From CAZAMB01 sp964501365 (GTDB lineage Bacteria; Planctomycetota; Phycisphaerae; UBA1845), in the NCBI GenBank assembly GCA_964501365.1, contig CAZCST010000001.1, positions 153,453 to 217,452 of the forward strand: a stretch of DNA of 64,000 bases, given 5' to 3'. The translations under genes and the position numbers were made by a program. Positions 25,501 to 33,973 of this stretch are shown here, piece by piece. A model generated the notes under the pieces. It saw nothing but the letters and a program-made list of their open reading frames with translations, was not told the origin of the DNA and searched no databases. The stretch's first letter is position 1. Every line of letters begins with the position of its first letter.

Positions 25501-26083
25501 CTACCTTCTGATGGCCGGTTTGTACGAGTCCTTCGCCTACCCATTCGTGATTATGTTTTCCGTTCCGCCGGCGGTGGTGGGCGGATTTCTCGCCATCCGC
25601 ATCGTCCACGAAATCAGCCTTTACGACGTGCAATCCCAGGCGCAGCAACTCGACGTGCTCACCATGCTGGGATTCATCATTCTCGTTGGCATCGTGGTCA
25701 ATAACGCGATTCTCATCGTGCATCAGTCGCTGATTCACCTTCGCGAAGACGGCCTGCCGCCGGACGAAGCCGTCGCGCTGGCGATTCAGCTCCGAACGCG
25801 CCCCATCTTCATGACCGCCACCACGGCGATCTTCGGACTCGCCCCGATGGTCGTCAGTCCCGGCGCAGGCAGCGAACTGTATCGCGGGCTGGGCGCGGTG
25901 CTTCTGGGCGGGCTGCTTGTCTCCACCGTCTTTACTCTCGTCGTGGTCCCGGCCATGTTCACCCTCTTCCTGGACTTTCAAAGCTGGTACCGCGCAATCC
26001 TCCACCCCAAAAAGAGTCATGTGCTCCCATCAGCTCCCGTATCCCGAGGGGCGCTCCCGACCACTGCCGGCACGGCGCAGTGA
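22583..26083 (+). CDS. RND-family efflux pump inner-membrane subunit (AcrB-like)
   Basis: The 1166-residue protein is a full RND transporter. An N-terminal helix with FAIENPVKVAVGVILLVLFG is followed by the first porter domain, a helix bundle (residues about 340-540, with the conserved GIAFAVGNSVDNFIVVLENV in helix 4), a second porter domain, and the second bundle (ALFITYLLMAGLYESFAYPF, LTMLGFIILVGIVVNNAILI, TRPIFMTATTAIFGLAPMV). It uses proton motive force to export substrates across the envelope with the adaptor upstream. It is longer than AcrB, partly because of extra hydrophobic segments near residues 905-960. No outer-membrane factor is adjacent. Confidence 0.93.
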   Translation: MHFIRFAIENPVKVAVGVILLVLFGTLSIFAVPIQLTPDVDKPVITVKTRWTGASPQEMESEIVDRQEAKLKSVANLRKMTSVSQESEATIRMEFPVGVNKDIAFRDVSDKLRQVTDYPDEMDEPVMSATDDEFENIIGWMILSSKDGKDVAGLKTFIEDQVKPILERAEGISEVEVYGGLDREVQVEIDPYLLAARGLTFRDVEAALRRQNANISAGTIAEGKRDYSYRTVGEFRRLEDIENTVIAYRQGGPILIRDVGKAIDGFKKQYAFVRSHGQFVIALPARRETGANVIEAMRNLREQVEKVNREVLSSRGLNIELTQVYDQTVYIWDAIWLVFGNLAGGGVLAVIVLWLFLRSFSATGIVAVSIPITVVGTFLLIAMMGRTLNVIMLAGIAFAVGNSVDNFIVVLENVYRHRGMGKSRKQAALDGAAEVWGAVFASTMTTLSVFLPVVFIQEEAGQLFKDIAIASAAAASLSFVVAFIVIPPLTSRFFTGSKAMELGDKPSTLGTWVSALVRRINGRLSTRIATVLGLSAAAIIGSWLLLPGTEYLPGGNENLVFGMLFSPPGYSVDEYRKMAVIVEEGDPNDPRDGVRPFWEAKLGTPAAEQLVPVDIAVGGKRKIIRSVVPPPIDNFFFVTFSGAAFMGCTSQEHTNVKPLEKVLERAGSRVPGVFTGFRQKALLGGGQSGNSVDVEVRGEDLSAVVSSATAIMGKIMAAGYDYPRPSPANFNKGRPEVQLVPDRVKAANLGLDVRDVGFIVESCIDGAFVGEFNDHGDKIDIALRVSGTKNATHEEIGQIPIATPNGHVVPIASAVELRRTTAPQQINHIEEMSSVTLSVNSRSGQPLTDTMRELQDMIIAPLRQEGAVSPNVTTVLAGTADKLTQTQKALIGDFQNTLRSPQIFGLEAGWSLLVVLALLCALVTGVRVLAGSRVAVMVGIVVLGGFVIGIFALNPAIFFALARSRAFLALFITYLLMAGLYESFAYPFVIMFSVPPAVVGGFLAIRIVHEISLYDVQSQAQQLDVLTMLGFIILVGIVVNNAILIVHQSLIHLREDGLPPDEAVALAIQLRTRPIFMTATTAIFGLAPMVVSPGAGSELYRGLGAVLLGGLLVSTVFTLVVVPAMFTLFLDFQSWYRAILHPKKSHVLPSAPVSRGALPTTAGTAQ

Positions 26084-26146
26084 TTTTCATCCGCCGATGG
26101 CCTTTGCCAATTTGAAGCACGGCGTGTAGGGTAAATCATGGACCGA

Positions 26147-26164
26147 CGCCGGTTTGGGCCGGCG
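26147..26164. terminator. Hairpin between the RND pump and S9 peptidase genes
   Basis: A perfect 6-base-pair stem CGCCGG-tttggg-CCGGCG is followed, ten bases later, by a run of six T. It may end the efflux transcript. The T run is displaced from the stem, so efficiency is uncertain. Confidence 0.4.
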
Positions 26165-26196
26165 AAATCGAGGCCTCTTTTTTCCGGGAAATCGCT

Positions 26197-28230
26197 ATGA
26201 TTCGATGCATTCTTGCGGCCATTGTCGTTGGCATGTCCGTGCCCACATTCGCTGAAGAGCCAACCCACCCGTTCTCGGTTCACGACATGCTGGCCATGGA
26301 CCGCATCAGCGATCCGCAGGTATCGCCCGACGGCAAGTCGGTCGTATTCGCCTTGCGGAAGACGGATCTGGAAGCCAACAAAGGCCGGACGGACCTTTGG
26401 ATGGTTCAGATCGACGGCTCGGACTTGCGGCGAATCACGTCACACCCCGCGTCGGAGAGCAACCCGCGTTGGTCGCCCGACGGAAAGTGGATCTACTTTC
26501 TCGCGGCCCGAGGCGACACCTCGCAGGTATGGCGCATTGCGCGAGACGGCGGAGAAGCAGAGCAGGTGACCAGGCAGCCGCTCGACGTCAACGCCTTCGT
26601 CATATCGCACAATGGCTCGAGTCTCGCGATTGCGATGGAAGTGTTCCCGGGATTAACACCGACGCTCTCAAAAGCAAAGCTCGACGAACAGGCTAAGAGC
26701 AAGAGTACAGGTCGCATCTATGATAAACTGATGATCCGGCATTGGGATTCGTGGGAGGACCAGCTGCGCTCGCACATCTTTGTGGTTCCGACCTGGGGAG
26801 GAGACGCCGTTGATGTCATGAGCGCGATGAACGCCGATTCGCCGTCGAAGCCGTTTGGCGGCCCGGAGGAATTCACCTTCGCCTCGGACGACGAGTCGAT
26901 TCTATTCACGGCCAAGGATGCGGGACGCGAAGAGGCCTGGTCCACGAATTTCGATTTGTACGCGGCTCCCGTTGACGGCCTGTCGCCGCCACTGAACCTC
27001 ACCGATTCCAACAACGCATGGGATACCACGCCGGTGTTTTCGCCCATGGGAAGACTCGCGTACCTCGCCATGGCGCGACCCGGATACGAAGCCGACAGGT
27101 TCAAGATCATCGTAAAAGCCTCCTCCGCGGCCAACTCCTTGCCCATCACCAACGACTGGGATCGTTCGGCCGGCGGGATTGCATGGTCTACGGACGAATC
27201 GTTGATTTATGCGACGGCGGAAAACCTGGGACAGCGTTCCCTGTTCTCCATCAACGTCGGCACAAATGCGGTGAAAACCATCGTGCAGGAAGGGAACATC
27301 TCCGATTTTCAGGTGGCCGGAGACCGGATTCTCCTCCTGATGGACAACCTGAAATCGCCGTCCGAACTGTACACGGTGATGCCAGACGGCAGCGACTTGA
27401 AGCAGATTACGAAGATCAACGCAGAAAAAATTGCGGCGGCGCGGATGGGCGACTACGAGCAATTCCAGTTCAAGGGCTGGAAGGACGAGACCGTATACGG
27501 TTACGTTGTCAAACCCGTGGATTTCGACGCTTCCAAAAAGTACCCAGTCGCATTCCTGATTCACGGCGGACCGCAAGGCTCGTTCGGCAATCATTTCCAT
27601 TATCGTTGGAATCCGCAGGCGTACACGGGGGCGGGATATACCGCCGTCATGATCGATTTTCACGGTTCGACGGGCTACGGCCAGGCCTTTTGCGATTCCA
27701 TTCGTGGCGACTGGGGCGGAAAGCCGCTTGAGGATTTGAAAAAAGGCCTCGACGCGGCCATCGCAAAGTACAAGTGGCTCGACGGCGATCGCGTGGCGGC
27801 GCTGGGCGCCTCGTACGGAGGATACATGATCAATTGGATTGCCGGGAACTGGCCCGACCGCTTCAAGTGTCTCGTTTCGCACGATGGGAATCTCTGCGAA
27901 CGAATGGCGTATTTCGACACCGAGGAACTCTGGTTTCCCGAATGGGATCACACTTCAACCCCGTGGGACAACCCGGAAAACTATGAAAAGCACAACCCGA
28001 TCAACTTTGTGAAGAATTGGAAGACTCCGATGCTGGTGATTCACGGCGGCCAGGATTATCGTGTCGTGGATACGCAGGGAATGGGGACGTTTACAGCCCT
28101 TCAGCGGCGCGGGATTCCCAGCAAATTCCTGTATTTCCCGGATGAAAACCATTGGGTGCTCAAGCCGGCCAACAGCATTCTCTGGCATGAGACCGTGATC
28201 GGCTGGCTGGATCAGTGGACGAAGAAATAA
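26197..28230 (+). CDS. S9-family prolyl oligopeptidase / acylaminoacyl peptidase, exported
   Basis: The 677-residue protein starts with a signal peptide (MIRCILAAIVVGMSVPTFAE) and is then a beta-propeller with repeated VSPDGKSVVF, WSPDGKWIYF and FSPMGRLAYL blades, ending in an alpha/beta hydrolase domain. The catalytic triad is visible: Ser539 in GASYGGY, Asp620 in GGQDYRVV and His652 in ENHWV. Family members cleave short peptides or remove N-terminal acyl amino acids, here probably in the periplasm for nutrient use. It is monocistronic. The assignment is firm; the exact specificity is unknown. Confidence 0.93.
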   Translation: MIRCILAAIVVGMSVPTFAEEPTHPFSVHDMLAMDRISDPQVSPDGKSVVFALRKTDLEANKGRTDLWMVQIDGSDLRRITSHPASESNPRWSPDGKWIYFLAARGDTSQVWRIARDGGEAEQVTRQPLDVNAFVISHNGSSLAIAMEVFPGLTPTLSKAKLDEQAKSKSTGRIYDKLMIRHWDSWEDQLRSHIFVVPTWGGDAVDVMSAMNADSPSKPFGGPEEFTFASDDESILFTAKDAGREEAWSTNFDLYAAPVDGLSPPLNLTDSNNAWDTTPVFSPMGRLAYLAMARPGYEADRFKIIVKASSAANSLPITNDWDRSAGGIAWSTDESLIYATAENLGQRSLFSINVGTNAVKTIVQEGNISDFQVAGDRILLLMDNLKSPSELYTVMPDGSDLKQITKINAEKIAAARMGDYEQFQFKGWKDETVYGYVVKPVDFDASKKYPVAFLIHGGPQGSFGNHFHYRWNPQAYTGAGYTAVMIDFHGSTGYGQAFCDSIRGDWGGKPLEDLKKGLDAAIAKYKWLDGDRVAALGASYGGYMINWIAGNWPDRFKCLVSHDGNLCERMAYFDTEELWFPEWDHTSTPWDNPENYEKHNPINFVKNWKTPMLVIHGGQDYRVVDTQGMGTFTALQRRGIPSKFLYFPDENHWVLKPANSILWHETVIGWLDQWTKK

Positions 28231-28284
28231 ACGACGACCGGCGATGGAGTTCCACATACCCGGACCCGAATATCGAGGTGCTAT

Positions 28285-29400
28285 TTGAATACGATACAGA
28301 AACTCTATCAGGCAGGACAGTCAACGTGGTGCGACAATCTCAGCCGCGCGATGATCGATTCGGGTGAGCTTCAGCGGCTCATTGACCTCGGCGTTGTGGG
28401 AATTACGTCAAACCCCACGATCTTCATGAAGGCGATCACCGGCAGCAACGATTATGACGAACGGATTCACCAACTCCTCGATGAGGGAGTGTCGGACGTA
28501 AACGAACTATACGAGGGGCTGGTCCTGCCCGACATCGCCGACGCCGCAGACACCCTTCGCCAGGTGCACGATCGCACCAATGGAATTGACGGATTCGTAA
28601 GCCTGGAAGTCAATCCGCTGCTGGCGTACGACACGCAGGCTACGGTGTCCGAGGCCCGCCGGCTTCACGCCGAGCTGGACCGTCCCAACATCTTGATCAA
28701 GGTGCCCGCGACGCCGGAGGGTATTCCCGCGGTCGAAACGCTGATCGGCGAGGGTATCAGCGTCAACGTGACGTTGATCTTCTCGGTGGGCGTCTACGAA
28801 GAGGTGATGCAGGCTTACCTCAGCGGGCTGCAGCAGTACGCAAAACGCGAGCGCGATCTGTCCAGGGTCGCGTCGGTGGCGTCCTTTTTTGTCAGCCGCG
28901 TCGATGTCGTCGTCGACAGGATTCTAGAACAAAAGAAAGCCGCAGCGCCCGGTGCGGCGAAATTGGCGGGCAAAGCCGCCATTGCCAATGCCGATGCCGC
29001 CTATGCGCGATTCCTCGATGTCTTCGACGCCAGAGGGCCTTTTGGTGAATTGCAAAAGCGGGGCGCTCGAGTGCAGCGACCGCTTTGGGCAAGCACGAGC
29101 ACCAAGAATCCCGCATATCCCGACACGATCTACGTGGACAATCTGGTGGCGGCGCACACGGTAAACACCATGCCGCCTCAGACCATCGACGCCACGCTGG
29201 ATCACGGAAAGGTTGGGCCGCTTCTGGGCACGGGCGTGAAGCAATCCCACGGAATTCTCGCCGAGCTGGCCGGCATGGGTGTGGATCTCAAGAAAGTTAC
29301 GGACGATCTTTCGCGCGACGGCGTCAAGCTATTTGTCGATTCGTTCGAATCGCTCCTCAAAGCGCTTTCCAGCAAGCAGGCGACCGTCCGCGCCGGCTGA
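28285..29400 (+). CDS. tal: Transaldolase
   Basis: Transaldolase transfers a dihydroxyacetone unit between sugar phosphates in the non-oxidative pentose phosphate pathway. The 371-residue cytoplasmic protein contains VVGITSNPTIFMKAI near residue 35, GFVSLEVNPLLAYDT, the Schiff-base lysine in NILIKVPATPEG, INVTLIFSV-like SVNVTLIFSV, and SVASFFVSRVDVVVD. The length fits the longer bacterial form (TalB/Tal2-type, 360-380 residues). It begins with TTG at 28285, with GAGGTG just upstream. No other pentose phosphate gene is adjacent. Confidence 0.95.
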   Translation: MNTIQKLYQAGQSTWCDNLSRAMIDSGELQRLIDLGVVGITSNPTIFMKAITGSNDYDERIHQLLDEGVSDVNELYEGLVLPDIADAADTLRQVHDRTNGIDGFVSLEVNPLLAYDTQATVSEARRLHAELDRPNILIKVPATPEGIPAVETLIGEGISVNVTLIFSVGVYEEVMQAYLSGLQQYAKRERDLSRVASVASFFVSRVDVVVDRILEQKKAAAPGAAKLAGKAAIANADAAYARFLDVFDARGPFGELQKRGARVQRPLWASTSTKNPAYPDTIYVDNLVAAHTVNTMPPQTIDATLDHGKVGPLLGTGVKQSHGILAELAGMGVDLKKVTDDLSRDGVKLFVDSFESLLKALSSKQATVRAG

Positions 29401-29411
29401 ATGTGAAGCAG

Positions 29412-29633
29412 TCAACGTAACGAACGTCGTCGCTGGCGAACCGCGGCCCGCAGCAACGAACTGGGGTTTCGACTCTGCATTCGTTTCCCCGGGCCAACGC
29501 TCTCCTGCGAGACCGCCCCCGGAACATATTCCCCCCGGCACTGGCGGCAGCGACGAAGTGATCCCACTTCCACCGGATGCACCACGACCGGAAATGCGCA
29601 GTGCGGACACAGCACGTACATAGGCTTCATCAT
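29412..29633 (-). CDS. Small zinc-ribbon protein, possible
   Basis: A 73-residue frame starts MMKPMYVLCPHCAFPVVVHP and carries a second pair in RRCRQCRGEY, so two CxxC pairs 20 residues apart could bind zinc. The C-terminal half (arginine/serine-rich) is less convincing. Immediately upstream on the minus strand is a run of ten G (plus-strand C at 29640-29649), six bases from the first ATG, where a ribosome site is expected. Function is unknown. It is convergent with tal. Confidence 0.45.
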   Translation of the reverse strand: MMKPMYVLCPHCAFPVVVHPVEVGSLRRCRQCRGEYVPGAVSQESVGPGKRMQSRNPSSLLRAAVRQRRRSLR

Positions 29634-29846
29634 TTGCTTCCCCCCCCCCGAAAATTATCTGATATCGCTTGGTGTCCGGCGTCGATGACGGCGCGCGGAA
29701 TTCGCGCCGTGCCGTGAAATCCGGACGTCCATTCAAACTTGAGATGCGCCGTCCTGGGCGGCGCTGGATGTCATGATGTGGCTTTCAGGCGATATGTTGC
29801 ATCGCCGGCATCGGGCGAACCGTGATTCGCGGTTCGGGTGTAATCT

Positions 29847-31139
29847 CTAATGGCTCCTGCGACGGATGATTTCCTTTCCTCCGAGAATTCCCGTCTTATT
29901 CTGAGTCGCATGTTTGTTGTGAGGAATCAGGCGCGAGGAGTCTTCGACTGCCGGACCGACGATTTCGTCGAGCAACAACACGCCGTCCTGCGTTCCGATG
30001 GGCATGATGTCCGTCGAAAGGATTGACTCCATGAATTCCTGATCGAAGAGGAACGCGTCGGCCGCGGACCGGTCGTCCATCAGGTCCAGATCGTCATCGA
30101 CGTGGTTGAGCCCCAGCAGGTGTCCGGCCTCATGGGCAGCCACATTGCCGATGGCCACTCCCATTTCCTCGGCCGTCGGCACCGATGAAAAAAGAGACGG
30201 CGTAAACGATTCCGTAAAAATGATGGCGTCATCGCAAAAATCCGAGTCGTAGAGGTCGACATTTTCCGCGATGCCAAAGGCTTGATCGTTGAAGCCGCCG
30301 AAGAATACCGTCGAAAAGTCGCAATCCGTTCCAGGCGTGAAATCATCACTGCTCTCGATGACGACATTAAAGCGTTCATAGTTCTGCCGCATGATATCGA
30401 CGATCGTTTGCTTGATTTCCTGCGTTTTTCCCGTGTAGGCTCGGTCGATGGCACCGGCGTCAAACGACGCCAGGTCCAAATGGCCAAGCACGGGCGAATC
30501 GACCCTGCCACCGTCGAACTTCAAAAATAGCATTTGTTGCTGCGGCAAAGGCGTTTCGCCGCCTCGCTGAAACTGCACCTGGGCGGTATAGGACCCCGTG
30601 CGGCGATTGGGGTCGGCAAACGCCGAACGAGTCACAACCAGAAAATACCCGTCGTCGGCATGCCGGGCCACAAAATCAATATGCGAATCAAGATTCTGAT
30701 CGCTTCGGTCATCGTTGTCGCTGACGAGGCGGCCCTCTCCATCGAAGATGGCAATCGAAACGTCCAGCGAGGCCACAGCCGACGCGTCCACCAGGACTCG
30801 ATCTCCCGACGAAAGGCTTCCCAGCAGGAATACGTCCAAGTCATCCCCTGATGAAACCGTACCCTTGAGCCGGATCAGGCCCGACGCCTCCGGTACGCCC
30901 ACGACGGCGTCGCCAAAGTCGTCATTGGGCTCTCCGGACGTCTTGCCAAGAGGGCTTTGCGCGGCCGGGTCCGCATTTCCATCGACGTAGTTTGACGTGT
31001 CGCCGGGAACCGTACCCGCCGGACAACCCAAAATGGCAAAACCCGATATCATCAAGCCCGTCCACGCGCAACGACGCGCCAGCAGACGCCAAATCTCAAG
31101 ACTGGTACGGTTTTTCAAGCGGCAACTCCAAAGTCGCAC
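29847..31139 (-). CDS. Matrixin-like metzincin lipoprotein with pre-peptidase domain (paralogue A)
   Basis: A GTG at 31139 with GGGAGG eight bases upstream gives a 430-residue protein with a signal peptide and lipobox AILGC. A pre-peptidase-like beta domain follows (GTVSSGDDLDVFLLGSLSSG, SIAIFDGEGRLVSDND), then a catalytic domain with the metzincin zinc site HEAGHLLGLNH and a downstream Met-turn-like DLMDD. It is therefore a probable extracytoplasmic zinc protease. The neighbouring upstream gene (31250-32545) is a paralogue with the same order, so the pair arose by tandem duplication. The substrate is unknown. Confidence 0.83.
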   Translation of the reverse strand: MRLWSCRLKNRTSLEIWRLLARRCAWTGLMISGFAILGCPAGTVPGDTSNYVDGNADPAAQSPLGKTSGEPNDDFGDAVVGVPEASGLIRLKGTVSSGDDLDVFLLGSLSSGDRVLVDASAVASLDVSIAIFDGEGRLVSDNDDRSDQNLDSHIDFVARHADDGYFLVVTRSAFADPNRRTGSYTAQVQFQRGGETPLPQQQMLFLKFDGGRVDSPVLGHLDLASFDAGAIDRAYTGKTQEIKQTIVDIMRQNYERFNVVIESSDDFTPGTDCDFSTVFFGGFNDQAFGIAENVDLYDSDFCDDAIIFTESFTPSLFSSVPTAEEMGVAIGNVAAHEAGHLLGLNHVDDDLDLMDDRSAADAFLFDQEFMESILSTDIMPIGTQDGVLLLDEIVGPAVEDSSRLIPHNKHATQNKTGILGGKEIIRRRSH

Positions 31140-31249
31140 ATTGTGGCCTCCCTTAACCCCGCGCCGGAGTTTCGGACGGTCACTACCCGCCATGCTATGG
31201 GCAAACCAGAAGTGCAATCAACTGGCATTCACGGTTTCCCACAAGTTTT

Positions 31250-32545
31250 CTAGTGTTCGAGCAGGCATCCGCCCAGCATCATCAAATCGCGGGCCGGCGG
31301 ATCACTGGCCTTCAGCCAGACCGGATTCTTTGGATCATAGGCCAGGGCCAGTGCGCGAACCGCCGCCTCGTCGCCGCCGACGGAGTCCAGCAACATGCGG
31401 GCGGAGTCCTGATCGCCGAGCGGGAATACCGTGCTGTAAATGGGAGCACGTCCAAACTCCTGAGCTTCCAGCAACTGCCGCAGGCTCGCGGTGACATCCA
31501 TGATGTCATGGGGATCCTTGGTATGGACCAGGCCCAGCAAATGACCGATTTCGTGGCTCGCCACGTTCGCCAGCGCCTGGCTCATGGCCGACACCGTGGG
31601 CCGCAACGTATCGAAGACTTCAAACGTGTCGGTGAATACGATGGCGTGCTGGGCGCTGAGGTCATTGTACTCATCCACCCCGTCGGCCACTCCAAGCAGA
31701 GCCGGATCGTACGTGCCGAAATAGACGCGGCTGATTGACGAGTCCTGCGTATTCGTCTCACTGGTGGACAGGATGGTCACGTTGTATGGCGCAAAGCGTT
31801 CTCGAACTTTGGCCACAATTTGCGAGATCATCGCGGGCGTCAGCTTTTCGTAATCCGCGGAAATCTTTCCAGCGTCGAATGCCGGCACAGCAATGGCAGG
31901 CCGCGTCCCGATTTTTACGTTACGTCCCCCTTCAAAGTCCAGAATGAACGTGTCCTGATGCGGCTGCGGAATCGGCGCGGGAAATTCGATCGCGGCCGTG
32001 AGTTGGTACGCACCGGAAGAATCAAACCCCGGTGTGGCCGCGAAGGCCACGAGACACGATGATGACGGTCGCCGAACGGTTACGTCGATAAACGGGCCCT
32101 GGCGCCCCAGGTAGATATTGCGGTGATCGTTGATGAGCAGCGTGCAGCCCGTATCGTCGAAGAGGCCCAGCGCCCCCAGAAGTCCCGAGTCCACGTTCAC
32201 TTCGACGCGCACCCGATCGCCGGGCAGTACCTGCCCAAGATCGTACACATCCACATCGCCGCTTCCGCTGATGCGCCCCTTGATGAGCTGAGGCTCTTCG
32301 GCTGTGGCCACAAATTGAGCGAGTTCGAGAACGTGATTATCGCCGGTTTCGACGCTCGTGGGTGTGTCGGGCCCGACTTCCAGGCCCAGCGTGGGCCGCT
32401 GACCGTCAGCCGAGAGTGTTGCAGCCTCGTTGCCGCAGGCGGCAATCGCACCGATGAAAAAAATCAGGCTGATCGCGTAACCCAGCGCGGTACAAAGAAT
32501 GACCCGGCGCGCGGCATGCGCGCAGTGCGGCTTGTGGACGTACAC
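31250..32545 (-). CDS. Matrixin-like metzincin lipoprotein with pre-peptidase domain (paralogue B)
   Basis: The 431-residue protein starts with GTG, preceded by AGGGGGA, and has a long hydrophobic signal ending in the lipobox AIAAC. The pre-peptidase-like domain (GRISGSGDVDVYDLGQVLPG, GALGLFDDTGCTLLINDHR) precedes the zinc site HEIGHLLGLVH and Met-turn HDIMD. The FILDFEGGRNVKIG segment matches FLKFDGGRVDSPVL of paralogue A, marking the start of the catalytic domain. It probably cleaves proteins or peptides at the cell surface. The 110-base gap to paralogue A allows co-transcription. Confidence 0.83.
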   Translation of the reverse strand: MYVHKPHCAHAARRVILCTALGYAISLIFFIGAIAACGNEAATLSADGQRPTLGLEVGPDTPTSVETGDNHVLELAQFVATAEEPQLIKGRISGSGDVDVYDLGQVLPGDRVRVEVNVDSGLLGALGLFDDTGCTLLINDHRNIYLGRQGPFIDVTVRRPSSSCLVAFAATPGFDSSGAYQLTAAIEFPAPIPQPHQDTFILDFEGGRNVKIGTRPAIAVPAFDAGKISADYEKLTPAMISQIVAKVRERFAPYNVTILSTSETNTQDSSISRVYFGTYDPALLGVADGVDEYNDLSAQHAIVFTDTFEVFDTLRPTVSAMSQALANVASHEIGHLLGLVHTKDPHDIMDVTASLRQLLEAQEFGRAPIYSTVFPLGDQDSARMLLDSVGGDEAAVRALALAYDPKNPVWLKASDPPARDLMMLGGCLLEH

Positions 32546-32895
32546 AGTTCTTCCCCCTCAGCGACTGCAACGGATGCAGCCGGCCTGTCGGCCTCTGGAA
32601 TTCAAGGCGGCATGGGATTGGTGTTTGTGCTGCTCCCGCGCGTCTTCCCCCGACGTGGCAGCTTTCCCCTTGCAGCCCCCGTGCTTCGTCCCCTCCGAAC
32701 CAACCTTACGATACGAGGCAGGAAGCGAGGGATCGTTGGGATTTCGGAAGTTCTCGGACTTACAATCGGTTCGCTGTGCAGGTCGCGATCGGATGGTGGA
32801 AAATAAGCGACACCGAAAGATGGGTTCGATACGACATTTTTGTTTGTGGCCACAGAGGTCACGTCCTGACAGGGACTTATGTTCCGGCGGGAGGT

Positions 32896-32930
32896 GAGAA
32901 AAAGCCCAAGCGCGGGGGTAAGCGCGGGCT
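32896..32930 (-). terminator. Intrinsic terminator downstream of the ribbon-protein array
   Basis: On the minus strand AGCCCGCGC pairs with GCGC-tt-GGGCT across an eight-base loop, directly followed by five T. It lies about 210 bases after the last gene of the array and probably ends that transcript. Confidence 0.55.
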
Positions 32931-32959
32931 CGGAGGAGGGGTAACGAAGACCAACCTGG

Positions 32960-32995
32960 GATTGCCGAATTTCGATTTTCGGTTGTCGATTGGTG
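32960..32995 (-). repeat. Low-complexity AATCGACAATCG-type repeat, intergenic copy
   Basis: On the minus strand the sequence reads CCAATCGACAACCGAAAATC and continues with GAAATTCGGCAAT. It matches the unit pattern inserted in pheT at 12181-12216. Confidence 0.4.
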
Positions 32996-33139
32996 CGCAT
33001 GGTGAGTCTCCGGTCGGATAGTCTGCCCGCCTTGTTCTCATCTGAATAACATGCGCGGCGCGCAGAGATTTGGCAGAATTTGCGATCAACAGGTTTGACG
33101 CCGTATGGATTCAAGGTCCCAAATCCGAAGAGGCTGGAC

Positions 33140-33967
33140 CTAGGCCACTGGTACCCTCGTCCGGTTTGCACTTGGCATCCATGTACCGCGATCGATGTCG
33201 AACTCCATGTCCCAGCCAACGCCGTCAAATTGCTGGCGTTCTCGCGGAATTGTGCCGTAGACTTGAATCGGCAGTCTGCTTGGATCCATGATCTTCTGCT
33301 GTTCCGGGGCAAGGAGCACCTCTGAAATTCTTTCTTCAGGCATCTGGGAAGGATTGATCCAAAGGAACTTGGAACCAATCGGTGCAGATGCGGAACGCCG
33401 CAGAAAGAGATCGGCGTAGTAGGAAAGGAATTGTTCATGATAAAGGTTTCGTTGGGTTGATTGAAGGAAATTCCATTTATCCAGCATTTCAAGAAGGAGT
33501 TGCCAACCCTGGTGATTGGCAGGCAATCTTCCAACGTCAAGCCCACCAAGCACTTGTTTCCGCATCTCCAGCGAATAGTCGGCAATCTCCTGCGCTTGCC
33601 CGGCGGTGAATGATGGAAACCTCAGTAATAGCTCGCTGATCGCAGATTCGCTACCTAGCTTCGCTTGCCGCACGAGCACTGAATGAGGAACGAACCGGAC
33701 CCACCTGATCTTATAAATTGGTTCCTCGATGGCGAACAGGAGCATTGCAACAATCACAAAGATTGGGCGGAACTTGCGCAGGCCCCACCCAATCGATTGC
33801 GGTGAAAGGACAGTGCCGCATTCGGGGCAACTTGTGCTGACGATGCCGGTGAGGTTGTACTTGCATTTGCGGCAGTGGGGTTCGTCGCCAATGCGCTTGC
33901 CTCGCAGGCCGACGATCAAGAGGGCCAACGTCAACAGAAAAATCGAGATCAAAACCAGCGGCAGCAT
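33140..33967 (-). CDS. Membrane protein with CxxCxYNLTG zinc ribbon (array member 1, 275 aa)
   Basis: An N-terminal membrane helix (MLPLVLISIFLLTLALLIVGL) is followed by the ribbon CRKCKYNLTGIVSTSCPECG at residues 32-51, a second membrane helix (FRPIFVIVAMLLFAI), and a soluble helical domain of about 190 residues with no recognised family. The ribbon is internal here, whereas in the two neighbours it is C-terminal. The function is unknown; the conserved ribbon suggests a structural or protein-interaction role at the membrane. It lies six bases after array member 2 on the same strand. Confidence 0.75.
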   Translation of the reverse strand: MLPLVLISIFLLTLALLIVGLRGKRIGDEPHCRKCKYNLTGIVSTSCPECGTVLSPQSIGWGLRKFRPIFVIVAMLLFAIEEPIYKIRWVRFVPHSVLVRQAKLGSESAISELLLRFPSFTAGQAQEIADYSLEMRKQVLGGLDVGRLPANHQGWQLLLEMLDKWNFLQSTQRNLYHEQFLSYYADLFLRRSASAPIGSKFLWINPSQMPEERISEVLLAPEQQKIMDPSRLPIQVYGTIPRERQQFDGVGWDMEFDIDRGTWMPSANRTRVPVA

Positions 33968-33973
33968 ACCCCT

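Larger units (their letters stand above)
32546..33139. other. Intergenic gap with terminator and repeat traces
   Basis: No gene is supported. It contains a terminator-like hairpin for the minus strand (32896-32930), a repeat of the AATCGACAATCG type in reverse orientation (32960-32995), and a 16-base GC-rich sequence (33048-33063) also found at 20255. The rest shows no recognised structure. Confidence 0.4.
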
